This document shows, piece by piece, positions 47,544-55,475 of a stretch of 64,000 nt of DNA (its first letter is position 1; the number at the start of each line of letters is the position of its first letter). The notes below the pieces were generated by a model. It searched no databases. It was not told the DNA's origin and saw only the letters and a list, made by a program, of their open reading frames with translations. This DNA comes from Luteococcus sp048595755 (GTDB taxonomy: Bacteria; Actinomycetota; Actinomycetes; Propionibacteriales; Propionibacteriaceae): assembly GCF_048595755.1 (NCBI RefSeq), contig NZ_CP184360.1, positions 2,046,001 to 2,110,000 on the forward strand, written 5' to 3'. The translations under genes and the position numbers were made by a program.

Positions 47544-47871
47544 CCAGCCAGGCAATGCCGCCCCGAAGGCCATCCGGCCCGACGGGCAATGGGCGGTGAC
47601 TCGCAGAACATCGCAGGTGCTTGGTCACCCACCGTCACGACGGTGAACCACCTGCCAGACAACTCAACAACGTGACGCAAGGCCGGAGATGAATACCGGT
47701 CACACCCCTGGGCGAAGGCCAGGGCCCCGACGATGACCACGAGTCATCACAAGGCATCGGGGACGCGTCACGCCACACACCTTCGCGGCCCACGACCAAG
47801 CTCCACAACCCGCTGGAAACGGGGGAGCCCCCTCACCGGGATCGGGTCGAAATTTGAAAGGTAACCGCCTG
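47544..47871 (+). promoter_or_regulatory. 328-nt leader region before rpsM
   Basis: No gene is seen. Short hairpins include ACCGT/ACGGT (around 47628-47643) and GCTCC with GGGAGC (around 47801-47829). In E. coli the S4 protein represses its operon by binding a structure just upstream of rpsM; rpsD is in this operon too, so the long spacer may hold an equivalent site. No clear promoter could be picked out. AAAGG at 47857-47861 serves rpsM. Confidence 0.4.
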
Positions 47872-48246
47872 ATGGCACGCCTCCTCGGTGTCGACCTCCC
47901 GCGCGAAAAGCGCCTGGAGGTTGCACTCACCTACATCTTCGGCATTGGCAAGACCCGTGCCCAGGAAACCCTGGAAGCCACTGGAATCAGTGGCGACCTT
48001 CGTGTCCACACCCTCACCGACGACCAGCTGGTTGCCCTGCGCGACCACATCGAGGCCAACTACGAGACTGAAGGTGACCTCCGCCGCGAGGTTGCTGCCG
48101 ACATCCGTCGCAAGATCGAGATCGGCACCTACCAGGGTCGCCGCCACCGCTCCGGCATGCCGGTCCGTGGTCAGCGCACCCGCACCAACGCTCGTACCCG
48201 CAAGGGCAAGAAGAAGGCCGTCGCCGGCAAGAAGAAGACGCGCTGA
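47872..48246 (+). CDS. rpsM: 30S ribosomal protein S13
   Basis: S13 contacts the P-site tRNA and bridge B1. The 124-residue product begins MARLLGVDLPREKRLEVALT and has YIFGIGKTRAQETL, GTYQGRRHRSGMPVRGQRT and a Lys-rich tail reaching the P site. ATG 47872 gives the standard start; six extra upstream codons in frame are unlikely. Confidence 0.97.
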   Translation: MARLLGVDLPREKRLEVALTYIFGIGKTRAQETLEATGISGDLRVHTLTDDQLVALRDHIEANYETEGDLRREVAADIRRKIEIGTYQGRRHRSGMPVRGQRTRTNARTRKGKKKAVAGKKKTR

Positions 48247-48293
48247 CCCTTCGGTTGGTGCTGACACGACAGACTCCAGGAGAAAACTGACCC

Positions 48294-48701
48294 ATGGCTA
48301 CTGCAGGCCGTAAGGGCGCCGCCAAGACCAAGGTGCGCCGCAAGGAAAAGAAGAATGTGGTCGCCGGACAGGCCCACATCAAGAGCACGTTCAACAACAC
48401 GATCATCGCCATCACCGATCCCACCGGTGCTGTGATCTCGTGGGCCTCCGCCGGCACCGTCGGCTTCAAGGGCTCGCGCAAGTCGACCCCCTTCGCCGCC
48501 CAGATGGCCGCCGAGTCGGCTGGCCGTCGTGCGATGGACCACGGCATGAAGCGCGTTGACGTCTTCGTCAAGGGCCCCGGCTCCGGCCGTGAGACCGCCA
48601 TCCGTTCGCTGGGAGCCATCGGGCTCGAGGTCGGCGCCATTGCCGACGTCACCCCGGTTCCGCACAACGGCTGCCGTCCGCCCAAGCGTCGTCGCGTCTG
48701 A
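48294..48701 (+). CDS. rpsK: 30S ribosomal protein S11
   Basis: S11 forms the platform of the 30S subunit near the E-site codon. The 135-residue product has AHIKSTFNNTIIAITDPTGA, WASAGTVGFKGSRKSTPFAA and the C-terminal DVTPVPHNGCRPPKRRRV. CCAGGAGA precedes the ATG by about 11 nt. A standard member of the alpha operon. Confidence 0.98.
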   Translation: MATAGRKGAAKTKVRRKEKKNVVAGQAHIKSTFNNTIIAITDPTGAVISWASAGTVGFKGSRKSTPFAAQMAAESAGRRAMDHGMKRVDVFVKGPGSGRETAIRSLGAIGLEVGAIADVTPVPHNGCRPPKRRRV

Positions 48702-48748
48702 TCCGACCGCGAAGACTCCCCGAGAACACAGAAAAGGACTGATCACAC

Positions 48749-49354
48749 ATGGCCCGTTACACCGGACCCATGACCAAGAAGTCCCGTCGCTACGGGACTG
48801 ACCTGGTCGGCAACGACAAGGCATTCGAGAAGCGTCCCTACCCGCCCGGCGTGCATGGCCGTGGCCGGACCAAGGACTCCGAGTACTCGCTGCAGCTGCG
48901 CGAGAAGCAGAAGGCCCGCTACGCCTACGGCGTGCTGGAGAAGCAGTTCCGTCGCTACTACGCCGAGGCCGACCGCGTGCCCGGCAAGACCGGTGACATG
49001 CTGCTGCAGATCCTCGAGAGCCGTCTGGACAACGTCATCTACCGCGCTGGCTTCGCCTCGACCCGTCGTCAGGCCCGTCAGCTGGTGGTGCACGGTCACT
49101 TCCTGGTCAATGGCCAGAAGGTGAACATTCCCAGCTTCCGCGTCAGCCAGTACGACGTCATCGACGTCCGCCCCAAGTCCATGGACCTGCACCCGCTGGT
49201 GGTGGCCCGTGAGACCCACGGCGAGCGCGAGGTTCCCGCCTGGATGGACGTGCGTCCCAACAAGATGCGCATCCTGATCCACCAGCTCCCGACCCGTGAG
49301 CAGATCGTGGTGGACGTCCAGGAGCAGATGATCGTCGAGCTCTACTCGAAGTAA
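48749..49354 (+). CDS. rpsD: 30S ribosomal protein S4
   Basis: S4 nucleates 30S assembly and represses its own operon in E. coli. The 201-residue product begins MARYTGPMTKKSRRYGTDLV and contains RLDNVIYRAGFASTRRQARQ in the S4/RNA-binding domain. It lacks the N-terminal zinc cysteines, so it is the zinc-free form. A 255-nt gap with an elaborate hairpin follows before rpoA. Confidence 0.97.
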   Translation: MARYTGPMTKKSRRYGTDLVGNDKAFEKRPYPPGVHGRGRTKDSEYSLQLREKQKARYAYGVLEKQFRRYYAEADRVPGKTGDMLLQILESRLDNVIYRAGFASTRRQARQLVVHGHFLVNGQKVNIPSFRVSQYDVIDVRPKSMDLHPLVVARETHGEREVPAWMDVRPNKMRILIHQLPTREQIVVDVQEQMIVELYSK

Positions 49355-49362
49355 GGTTTCCT

Positions 49363-49477
49363 CGGTTTCCGTCGGATTGTCCGGGCGGCGCTCGGCCAAC
49401 CACCCTCCTCGCAAGCTCGGAGGGGGCCAGGCCCATCCGCGGCCTCGCCGCCGCCCGGAGCAAGCCGACGGAAACCG
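49363..49477 (+). promoter_or_regulatory. 115-nt nested hairpin between rpsD and rpoA (candidate regulatory RNA)
   Basis: Three co-axial perfect stems can form. Outer: CGGTTTCCGTCGG (49363-49375) with CCGACGGAAACCG (49465-49477), 13 bp. Middle: TCCGGGCGGCG (49380-49390) with CGCCGCCCGGA (49449-49459), 11 bp. Inner: CCCTCC (49403-49408) with GGAGGG (49419-49424). The structure starts 9 nt after the rpsD stop, has no T-run, and ends 132 nt before rpoA. It may be an attenuator, an RNase processing site or a protein-binding RNA. Confidence 0.65.
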
Positions 49478-49609
49478 CACCTCGCTTCTCTGCACAACTT
49501 CTGGATTTTTCGCGCATCGAGCGCGAAAAACCCTTTCCGCGCCATCTCGCACTGGGTGGCGCACCACATGGTCCTCATATAGCGGGGGACCTTGAACGAA
49601 GGAAAGTAC

Positions 49610-50632
49610 ATGCTCATCGCACAGCGTCCGACCCTGTCGGAAGAAGTGATCGGCGACTACCGCTCGCGCTTCATCATCGAGCCGCTGGAGCCCGGCTTCG
49701 GCTACACCCTCGGCAACTCGCTGCGTCGCACCCTGCTGTCGTCCATCCCGGGCGCGGCCGTGACCAGCATCAAGATCGAGGGCAACCAGCACGAGTTCTC
49801 GACCCTGGAAGGGGTTGTCGAGGACGTCACCGAACTGATCCTCAACCTCAAGGGTCTGGTCCTGTCCTCCGAGGAGGACGAGCCCGTCACCATGTACCTG
49901 CGCAAGCAGGGCGCCGGTGAGGTCACCGCCGCCGACATCCAGCCGCCGGCCGGTGTGGAGATCCACAACCCGGAGCTGCACATCGCGACGCTGAACGACA
50001 ACGGCAAGCTCGAACTCGAGCTCGTCGTGGAGCGGGGCCGTGGCTACGTCTCCAGCACCCTGAACGACAACCCGGACGCCGAGATCGGCCGCATCGCGGT
50101 GGACTCGATCTACAGCCCCGTGCTGAAGGTCACCTACAAGGTCGAGGCAACCCGTGTCGAGCAGCGCACCGACTTCGACAAGCTGATCGTCGACGTCGAG
50201 ACCAAGCCGGCCATCCGTCCCCGCGACGCCGTGGCCTCCGCTGGCCGCACCCTGGTGGAGCTCTTCGGCCTGGCCCGTGAGCTCAACCTGGAGGCCGAGG
50301 GCGTCGAGATCGGCCCGTCGCCCGTCGACGAGCAGCTGGCCCAGGACCTGGCCCTGCCGGTCGAGGACCTGAACCTGACGGTTCGTTCCTACAACTGCCT
50401 CAAGCGCGAGGGCATCCACACCGTGGGTGAGCTGGTCTCGCGCAGCGAGCAGGACCTGTTGGACATCCGCAACTTCGGCTCCAAGTCGATCGACGAGGTC
50501 AAGCTGAAGCTGCACGAGATGGGCCTTGCGCTGAAGGACTCCGCTCCCGGTTTCGATCCGCTGCAGGCAGCGGATCGCTTCGAGGACGAGGCCGAGGGCG
50601 AAGAGGACTACGCCGAGACCGAGCAGTACTGA
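49610..50632 (+). CDS. rpoA: DNA-directed RNA polymerase subunit alpha
   Basis: Alpha dimerises to start RNA polymerase assembly and contacts activators and UP elements. The 340-residue product has the N-terminal domain with EPLEPGFGYTLGNSLRRTLL and the C-terminal domain with LNLTVRSYNCLKREGIHTVG and DIRNFGSKSIDEVK. The tail is acidic (EDEAEGEEDYAETEQY). ATG 49610 has GAAGGAAAG upstream; a TTG 6 codons earlier is not needed. Confidence 0.98.
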   Translation: MLIAQRPTLSEEVIGDYRSRFIIEPLEPGFGYTLGNSLRRTLLSSIPGAAVTSIKIEGNQHEFSTLEGVVEDVTELILNLKGLVLSSEEDEPVTMYLRKQGAGEVTAADIQPPAGVEIHNPELHIATLNDNGKLELELVVERGRGYVSSTLNDNPDAEIGRIAVDSIYSPVLKVTYKVEATRVEQRTDFDKLIVDVETKPAIRPRDAVASAGRTLVELFGLARELNLEAEGVEIGPSPVDEQLAQDLALPVEDLNLTVRSYNCLKREGIHTVGELVSRSEQDLLDIRNFGSKSIDEVKLKLHEMGLALKDSAPGFDPLQAADRFEDEAEGEEDYAETEQY

Positions 50633-50665
50633 CCGCTCTGCTGACCAAGAATCTGGAGAACTGAC

Positions 50666-51208
50666 ATGCCTACACCCACCAAGGGACCCCGCATCGGCGG
50701 CAGCCCGACGCACGAGCGGATCATCCTGGCCAACCTGGCCAGCCAGCTGTTCGAGCACGGCCGCGTCACCACCACCGAGACCAAGGCCAAGCGCGTTCGC
50801 CCGCTGGCCGAGAAGCTCATCAGCAAGGCCAAGCGCGGCGACCTGCACAACCGCCGTCAGGTGCTGAAGACCATCACCGACCAGGGCGTCGTGCACACCC
50901 TGTTCACCGAGATCGCCCCGGCCATGGCCGAGCGCGAGGGTGGCTACACCCGCATCACCAAGATCGGCAACCGCAAGGGCGACAACGCCCCCATGGCCGT
51001 GATCGAGCTGGTGACCGAGGCCGTCGTGAAGAAGGCTTCCACCTCCAAGGCCGCCAAGGCCGAGGACGTGAAGGCCGACATCGCCAAGGCCAACCAGGCC
51101 GAGGAGGCCCCCACTGAGGAGGTCAAGACCGAGGAGGCTCCCGTCGAGGAGACTCCCGCCGAGGAGACCACCGAGGCCCCGGCCGAGGAGACCGCTGACA
51201 AGGCCTGA
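50666..51208 (+). CDS. rplQ: 50S ribosomal protein L17 with acidic C-terminal extension
   Basis: L17 lies near the exit tunnel. The first ~115 residues are standard: MPTPTKGPRIGGSPTHERII, VTTTETKAKRVRPLAEKLI and GYTRITKIGNRKGDNAPMAV. A ~65-residue tail rich in Glu, Ala, Thr and Pro extends it to 180 residues; actinobacterial L17 often has such a tail. Last gene of the alpha operon, followed by a strong terminator. Confidence 0.97.
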   Translation: MPTPTKGPRIGGSPTHERIILANLASQLFEHGRVTTTETKAKRVRPLAEKLISKAKRGDLHNRRQVLKTITDQGVVHTLFTEIAPAMAEREGGYTRITKIGNRKGDNAPMAVIELVTEAVVKKASTSKAAKAEDVKADIAKANQAEEAPTEEVKTEEAPVEETPAEETTEAPAEETADKA

Positions 51209-51223
51209 CCCTTGAAGCATTGG

Positions 51224-51257
51224 ACGGGGCGTCCCACCGCAAGGTGGGGCGCCCCGT
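51224..51257 (+). terminator. Terminator of the alpha operon (after rplQ)
   Basis: A 15-bp stem with one G-U pair (51224-51238 with 51243-51257) and a GCAA tetraloop is followed by TTTG. It lies 15 nt after the rplQ stop. Confidence 0.88.
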
Positions 51258-51298
51258 TTGCCGTACCCGGAGCCGGACGGGCAGACCGGCCACCCCGG

Positions 51299-51304
51299 TA
51301 GGCT
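51299..51304 (+). promoter_or_regulatory. -10 box of a probable leaderless promoter (glycosyltransferase)
   Basis: TAGGCT lies 7 nt before the ATG at 51312. Confidence 0.6.
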
Positions 51305-51311
51305 CGGGATC

Positions 51312-52472
51312 ATGACATTGCGGATCGCCCAACTCGCCAACTTCGTCGGACCAGTCTCCGGGGGGATGCGCGTGGCGATCGAAGAGCTCGGCAAGGGCTA
51401 CGTGGCGGCCGGTCACGAGCGCATCCTGGTGATCCCGGGGGAGCGCGACACCACCGCGGAGACCGACAACGGCATCGTCGTGCAGGTGCGGGCGCCCAGG
51501 ATCTCGCGCGACTACCGAATGATCGCCAGGCCCTGGCGGGCCCTGGAGGTCCTGGACCGCTTCCGCCCCACCTCGATCGAGGTCAGTGACAAGTGGACGC
51601 TCTCGCCGGCAGCGCGCTGGGCCAGCAGGCGCGGCATCGGCTCGGTGCTGTTCAGCCACGAACGCTTGGACGACATGCTCTCGGGCTGGGTTCGTGCCCA
51701 GTTCGGCGTCGAGACGGCTGTGGGCGCACTCAACCGGCGACTGGTCAAGGAATTCGACGCCGTGGTGGTCACCTCCGCCTATGCCGCCGAGGAGTTCGCA
51801 GACCTGGATGCCAACCTGTGGCGGGTGCCGCTGGGCGTCGACCTAGCGACCTTCAATCCGGGCATCGGCCAACCATCCGAGGACGGTCTGGTGAAGCTGT
51901 GCTACGTCGGACGGATGAGCCACGAGAAGAATCCCGAGCTGGCCGTCGCCGCGGCCGTCGAGCTGCACCGGCGCGGCGTGCCCATCCAGCTCAACATGTA
52001 CGGCGTCGGCCCCGACCTGGAGAAGATGCGGGTGCAGGCCGGTGATGCCCCCGTCGTCTTCCACGGCTTCGTGAAGGGTCGCGACGAGGTGGCCCGACGC
52101 TTTGCCGCCAGCGACATCTCCCTGTCCGTGTGCCCCTCCGAGACCTTCGGGCTGGCCGTGCTCGAGGCCCTGGCCTGCGGTACCCCGGTGGTCACCTCCA
52201 ACCGGGGCGGGGCCCACGAGCTGGTGGACGCCACCAGCGGCGAGTACGGCAGCCCCGACGCCGTCGGCATCGCCGATGCCATCGAACGGCTGATGGCCCG
52301 GCTCGGTCCGCAGCTGCGTCAGGCAGCCCGGGCACGAGCCGAGCAGTACACCTGGCAGGCCAGCGTCGACAAGATGCTGCGCCTGCACGAAGACCTGGCC
52401 CATCAAGTGCCCAACCGTCCCGTGCGACGGTCGGGCTTTCGTCCCCGCACCAACGGATCAAAGGATCAGTGA
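51312..52472 (+). CDS. GT4-type glycosyltransferase (GT-B fold), probably mannosyl- or glucosyl-transferring
   Basis: A 386-residue retaining glycosyltransferase. N-terminal acceptor domain: NFVGPVSGGMRVAIEELGKG. C-terminal donor domain: LCYVGRMSHEKNPELAV and the E-x7-E motif in SETFGLAVLEALACGTPVVT. Family relatives in actinobacteria make mannosyl-lipids or lipoglycans (PimB/MgtA types), but the exact donor and acceptor cannot be told. No membrane segment is seen. ATG 51312 is backed by TAGGCT 7 nt upstream; its stop overlaps the next start (TGATG). Confidence 0.85.
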   Translation: MTLRIAQLANFVGPVSGGMRVAIEELGKGYVAAGHERILVIPGERDTTAETDNGIVVQVRAPRISRDYRMIARPWRALEVLDRFRPTSIEVSDKWTLSPAARWASRRGIGSVLFSHERLDDMLSGWVRAQFGVETAVGALNRRLVKEFDAVVVTSAYAAEEFADLDANLWRVPLGVDLATFNPGIGQPSEDGLVKLCYVGRMSHEKNPELAVAAAVELHRRGVPIQLNMYGVGPDLEKMRVQAGDAPVVFHGFVKGRDEVARRFAASDISLSVCPSETFGLAVLEALACGTPVVTSNRGGAHELVDATSGEYGSPDAVGIADAIERLMARLGPQLRQAARARAEQYTWQASVDKMLRLHEDLAHQVPNRPVRRSGFRPRTNGSKDQ

Positions 52473-53083
52473 TGAGCAAGCGCACCCTTCTGCTGGCCGG
52501 GGCGGCCGTCCTTGCTGCCCCTGCGGTGATCACCGCACCCCGCAGTGCCAGTGAGCGTCCGGCAAGCACCGTGGAGGAGATCGTCGAGACCTGCCGCAGG
52601 AGCGGCCGACAAGGCTGGGAACTGGTGGACGAGGCCACCCGGGCGGTGCACGCCGCCTACACGCACCACTCGCTGTGGCACCTGTGGGAGACGCCACAGG
52701 TCTCGCTGCAGCGCGGCCGGGGATGGTCGGCCCAGTACAACGGGGCGTTGGCACAGGTCCTGGCGCGGCTGGGATTCGAGGTCCACGAGGTGCACGCTTC
52801 CCGCGTGCGTGGGCTGGGCCGCAATCCGTGGTGGCAGGCGGGGCACACCTGGCTTCGGGTCACCCACGAGGGACGCACGCTGGACGTGAGTGCCTCCTCG
52901 GCCCAGAACGAGGCCGGCAAGGTGAACTTCGTCCCCACCACCGTGGTTCGCCCCACCCGTCGATGGACACGCAGCGCCGTCTCCGCGGCCCTGGCCCCCG
53001 TGGTGGCGGTGCAGGCCTGGCGGCAGCTGCGCGGCGCCGAGGTGCCGCGCTGGTTGTACCGGGAGTTCGACGAGCCGCTGTGA
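52472..53083 (+). CDS. Exported NAT/transglutaminase-fold-like protein with Ser at the catalytic Cys position
   Basis: A 203-residue protein that I do not recognise with certainty. The N-terminus (RTLLLAGAAVLAAPAVITA) looks like a signal or membrane anchor. The core reads RGRGWSAQYNGALAQVLARL then GFEVHEVHASRV, later GHTWLRVTHEGRTLDVSA. This spacing recalls arylamine N-acetyltransferases (RGGxC-x-Q-N...H...D) and transglutaminase-like proteins. Candidate triad: Ser86 where Cys is expected, His125, Asp138. If correct, it is a cysteine-less variant that may bind rather than catalyse. It is translationally coupled with the upstream glycosyltransferase (shared base TGATG), so a joint role in an envelope glycolipid is possible. 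Confidence 0.55.
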   Translation: MSKRTLLLAGAAVLAAPAVITAPRSASERPASTVEEIVETCRRSGRQGWELVDEATRAVHAAYTHHSLWHLWETPQVSLQRGRGWSAQYNGALAQVLARLGFEVHEVHASRVRGLGRNPWWQAGHTWLRVTHEGRTLDVSASSAQNEAGKVNFVPTTVVRPTRRWTRSAVSAALAPVVAVQAWRQLRGAEVPRWLYREFDEPL

Positions 53084-53105
53084 TCCCCGAATCCGCTGCA
53101 TGAGC

Positions 53106-53139
53106 AAGGCCGTCACCGCCCACGGGCAGTGACGGCCTT
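53106..53139. terminator. Hairpin at the convergent junction before rpfB
   Basis: AAGGCCGTCAC (53106-53116) pairs with GTGACGGCCTT (53129-53139), with a further GCCC/GGGC pairing inside. It lies between the stop codons of two convergent genes and ends in a T-containing stretch in either direction. Confidence 0.75.
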
Positions 53140-53155
53140 GGTCGTCTGGAGGGGA

Positions 53156-54496
53156 TCAGGCCGCGTGGGCGCAGCCCCAGGGCTGCAGGCCGCGCTGGGC
53201 GTAGACCTTGTTGGCGATGGTGATCTGCTCCGCCTTGCTGGCCAGATTCGCGGTGGGGGCGTAGGCGCCGCCGCCGGCACCCAGCCAGGTCTGGCGGTCG
53301 AACTGCAGGCCGCCGTAGTAGCCGTTGCCGGTGTTGATCGACCAGTTGCCGCTGGACTCGCACTGTGCGATGCGCTCCCACATCGCCTGGTTGGCGGTGT
53401 TCAGACCAGCGCTGGAGCTGCTGGCCTCGCGGGTGGACTCACTGGTCGCACGGGTGGTGGGCTTGCTGCTCGCGGTCGCGCGCGGCTTGCTGCTCGCCGT
53501 GGCGGTGGGCTTGCTCACCGGTGCGCTGCTCGCAGCGCTGCGGCTGGGTCGGCTGCTGGCGGCGCGGGTGGCGGAGGTGGACTCACCGCTGGTCTCGCCG
53601 GCCGAGCTGTCCTCGCTCCGGGAGGTGTCCTCGCTGCGGGTCTTGGGGGTGCTCTCCTCGGGGGCCTCCTCACGGGTGCCCACCAGGATCTGCTCGGTGA
53701 CCGGCTTGGTCGTCACCTCTTCCTTGACCAGGGAGCGCTTGGCGGGCTTGCCGTCGACGACGGTCACCTGCCAGGTCTTGGTGACCACGCCGTCCTTGCC
53801 CTCGACGGTGGTGCGCGTGGTGCCCTCGTCGAGCGTGGCGGTGCGGGTGCGCTCGGTCTCGTGCTCGACCTTCTCGGTGGTGGTCTCGGTCTTGTTGCCG
53901 ACGCGCTGCAGGCTGACCGACAGCTTCTCCTTGATGGCCGTCTTGGCCGCCGGGGTCAGCTTGTCGTTCTTGCCCACGGTGAGCTTCTGCTCCTTGAGCA
54001 GTTCGCCGACGGTGAGCGCGGTGGTCTTCACCGTGCGCTTCTTGCCGGCCTCGGTGAGGGTGACCTGCTTGGGGGAGACGGCGGTCAGTGCCAGGCCTTC
54101 GCGGCCCAGTGGCGTGGAGCGGCTCACCGAGAGCTTCGTGCCGGGCTCGATGACGCCCAGCTGGCCCAGTGCGCTGTCCACATTCTTGGCGGTGGTCCAC
54201 AGCGTGGTCTTCTTGCCGTCCAGGGTGATGGTCAGCGGCCGACCGTAGTTGACCGTGACCATGGTGCCGTCCTTGATGGAGCTGTTCACCGAGGGGACGA
54301 CGGTGTCGTGCTCACCCACGGTGATGTTGTTGGCCGCCAGCGCGTCCGCCACGGTGTCGCCGAAGGTGTGCACGGTGGTGGTGCTGCCGTCGACGGCAAC
54401 CTGCACCTCCTTGTCGGCAACCTGCCAACCAACGGTGCCGACGGTGGCGACGAGTGCGGTGGCGGTGGCGATCAGGCCGATGGTCTTGTTGTTCAC
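53156..54496 (-). CDS. rpfB: Resuscitation-promoting factor, RpfB type
   Basis: Secreted lytic transglycosylase-like growth factor that helps dormant cells resume growth. The 446-residue order is: N-terminal membrane/signal segment (IGLIATATALVATVGTVGW), DUF348 modules (ADALAANNITVGEHDTVVPS and similar, about 35-205), a G5 domain (about 208-285 with VVTKTWQVTVVDGKPAKRSL), a Ser/Thr/Ala-rich linker of about 90 residues, and the C-terminal Rpf domain with MWERIAQCESSGNWSINTGN. The catalytic Glu is in CESSGNW. GTG start with AAGGAG 5 nt upstream. No c-di-AMP riboswitch was visible upstream; the leader is only about 80 nt. Confidence 0.94.
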   Translation of the reverse strand: MNNKTIGLIATATALVATVGTVGWQVADKEVQVAVDGSTTTVHTFGDTVADALAANNITVGEHDTVVPSVNSSIKDGTMVTVNYGRPLTITLDGKKTTLWTTAKNVDSALGQLGVIEPGTKLSVSRSTPLGREGLALTAVSPKQVTLTEAGKKRTVKTTALTVGELLKEQKLTVGKNDKLTPAAKTAIKEKLSVSLQRVGNKTETTTEKVEHETERTRTATLDEGTTRTTVEGKDGVVTKTWQVTVVDGKPAKRSLVKEEVTTKPVTEQILVGTREEAPEESTPKTRSEDTSRSEDSSAGETSGESTSATRAASSRPSRSAASSAPVSKPTATASSKPRATASSKPTTRATSESTREASSSSAGLNTANQAMWERIAQCESSGNWSINTGNGYYGGLQFDRQTWLGAGGGAYAPTANLASKAEQITIANKVYAQRGLQPWGCAHAA

Positions 54497-54582
54497 GCTG
54501 CTCCTTGGGTCCGTCCCATCATGCCTCGCATCCTGAGAGAAATCCGAATCCTGTGCAGGTTGTTCTCAGGAATGGCACGCGA

Positions 54583-54615
54583 AAGGCCCTCGCTCCACGG
54601 GGGAGCGAGGGCCTT
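54583..54615 (-). terminator. Terminator after sodA
   Basis: A perfect 14-bp stem (54583-54596 with 54602-54615) with a 5-nt loop lies 33 nt downstream of the sodA stop on the minus strand, between sodA and rpfB. Confidence 0.8.
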
Positions 54616-54648
54616 CGACAATCGGTCGTGAGTGACCGCGGGCTTGGA

Positions 54649-55251
54649 TCAGGCCTGACGGGCCTTGGCGAGACGCTCGGTGACGTCGGCCCAGTTGACG
54701 ACATTCCACCAGGCGTCGACGTAGTCGGCCTTCACGTTCTTGTACTGCAGGTAGAAGGCGTGCTCCCACATGTCGAGCTGCAGGATCGAGGTCTGGTTCA
54801 GCGGGATGTTGCCCTGCTGGTCGTGCAGCTGCAGGACGTTGAGACGCTGACCCAGCGAATCCCAGGCCAGAACCGACCAGCCGGAGCCCTGGATGGCCTT
54901 GGCATTCTCGTTGAAGTGCTTCTGGAAGCCCTCGAAGGAGCCGAAGAACTCGTCGATGGCGCTGGCGAGCTCACCCTCGGGCTGGCCGCCACCCTCCGGC
55001 GACATGTTCTTCCAGAAGATCGAGTGGTTCACGTGGCCACCGAGGTTGAAGGCCAGGTCCTTCTCGAGCTTGCCGATGGTGCCGAAGTCACCCTTGGCGC
55101 GAGCCTCCTCCATCTTCTCCAGCGCGGTGTTGGCGCCGGCCACGTAGGTGGCGTGGTGCTTGGAGTGGTGCAGCTCCATGATCTCGGGCGCAATGTGGGG
55201 CGCCAAGGCGCCGTAGTCGTAGTCGAGCTCGGGCAGGGTGTAAACAGCCAT
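54649..55251 (-). CDS. sodA: Superoxide dismutase, Fe/Mn family
   Basis: Converts superoxide to hydrogen peroxide and oxygen in the cytoplasm. The 200-residue protein has the metal ligands His28 (MELHHSKHH), His76 (GGHVNHSIFW) and the Asp and His of LQLDMWEHAFYLQY. The metal (Fe, Mn or either) cannot be fixed from sequence alone; propionibacterial enzymes are known to be cambialistic. GAAAGAGGA precedes the ATG by 5 nt. TAGGAT about 85 nt upstream is a candidate -10. Single-gene unit. Confidence 0.97.
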   Translation of the reverse strand: MAVYTLPELDYDYGALAPHIAPEIMELHHSKHHATYVAGANTALEKMEEARAKGDFGTIGKLEKDLAFNLGGHVNHSIFWKNMSPEGGGQPEGELASAIDEFFGSFEGFQKHFNENAKAIQGSGWSVLAWDSLGQRLNVLQLHDQQGNIPLNQTSILQLDMWEHAFYLQYKNVKADYVDAWWNVVNWADVTERLAKARQA

Positions 55252-55475
55252 GTGGTCCTCTTTCCGTCTCTACCAGGCCAACGGGCCCGGGCCCCGTCGA
55301 TGGGGGCTTTCTCTCGGACAACACCGATCCTAGGCAAAGTATTCCCTGCTGACCATGGTGTTCGCCGCGAGCGAGGACTGGCAAGGCGATTCGTCGCCGC
55401 GCTCCGCCCTGTCGCAGGGGCTGGCGCGGGGCCCGGTGAGTGTTGCTCCCGAGCCCCCGCACGAAGGGACCTGCG

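Noticed and set aside
54497..54582. A c-di-AMP (ydaO-type) riboswitch upstream of rpfB
   Set aside because: Some actinobacterial rpf genes have one, but only about 85 nt separate rpfB from the sodA terminator and the conserved core is not visible.
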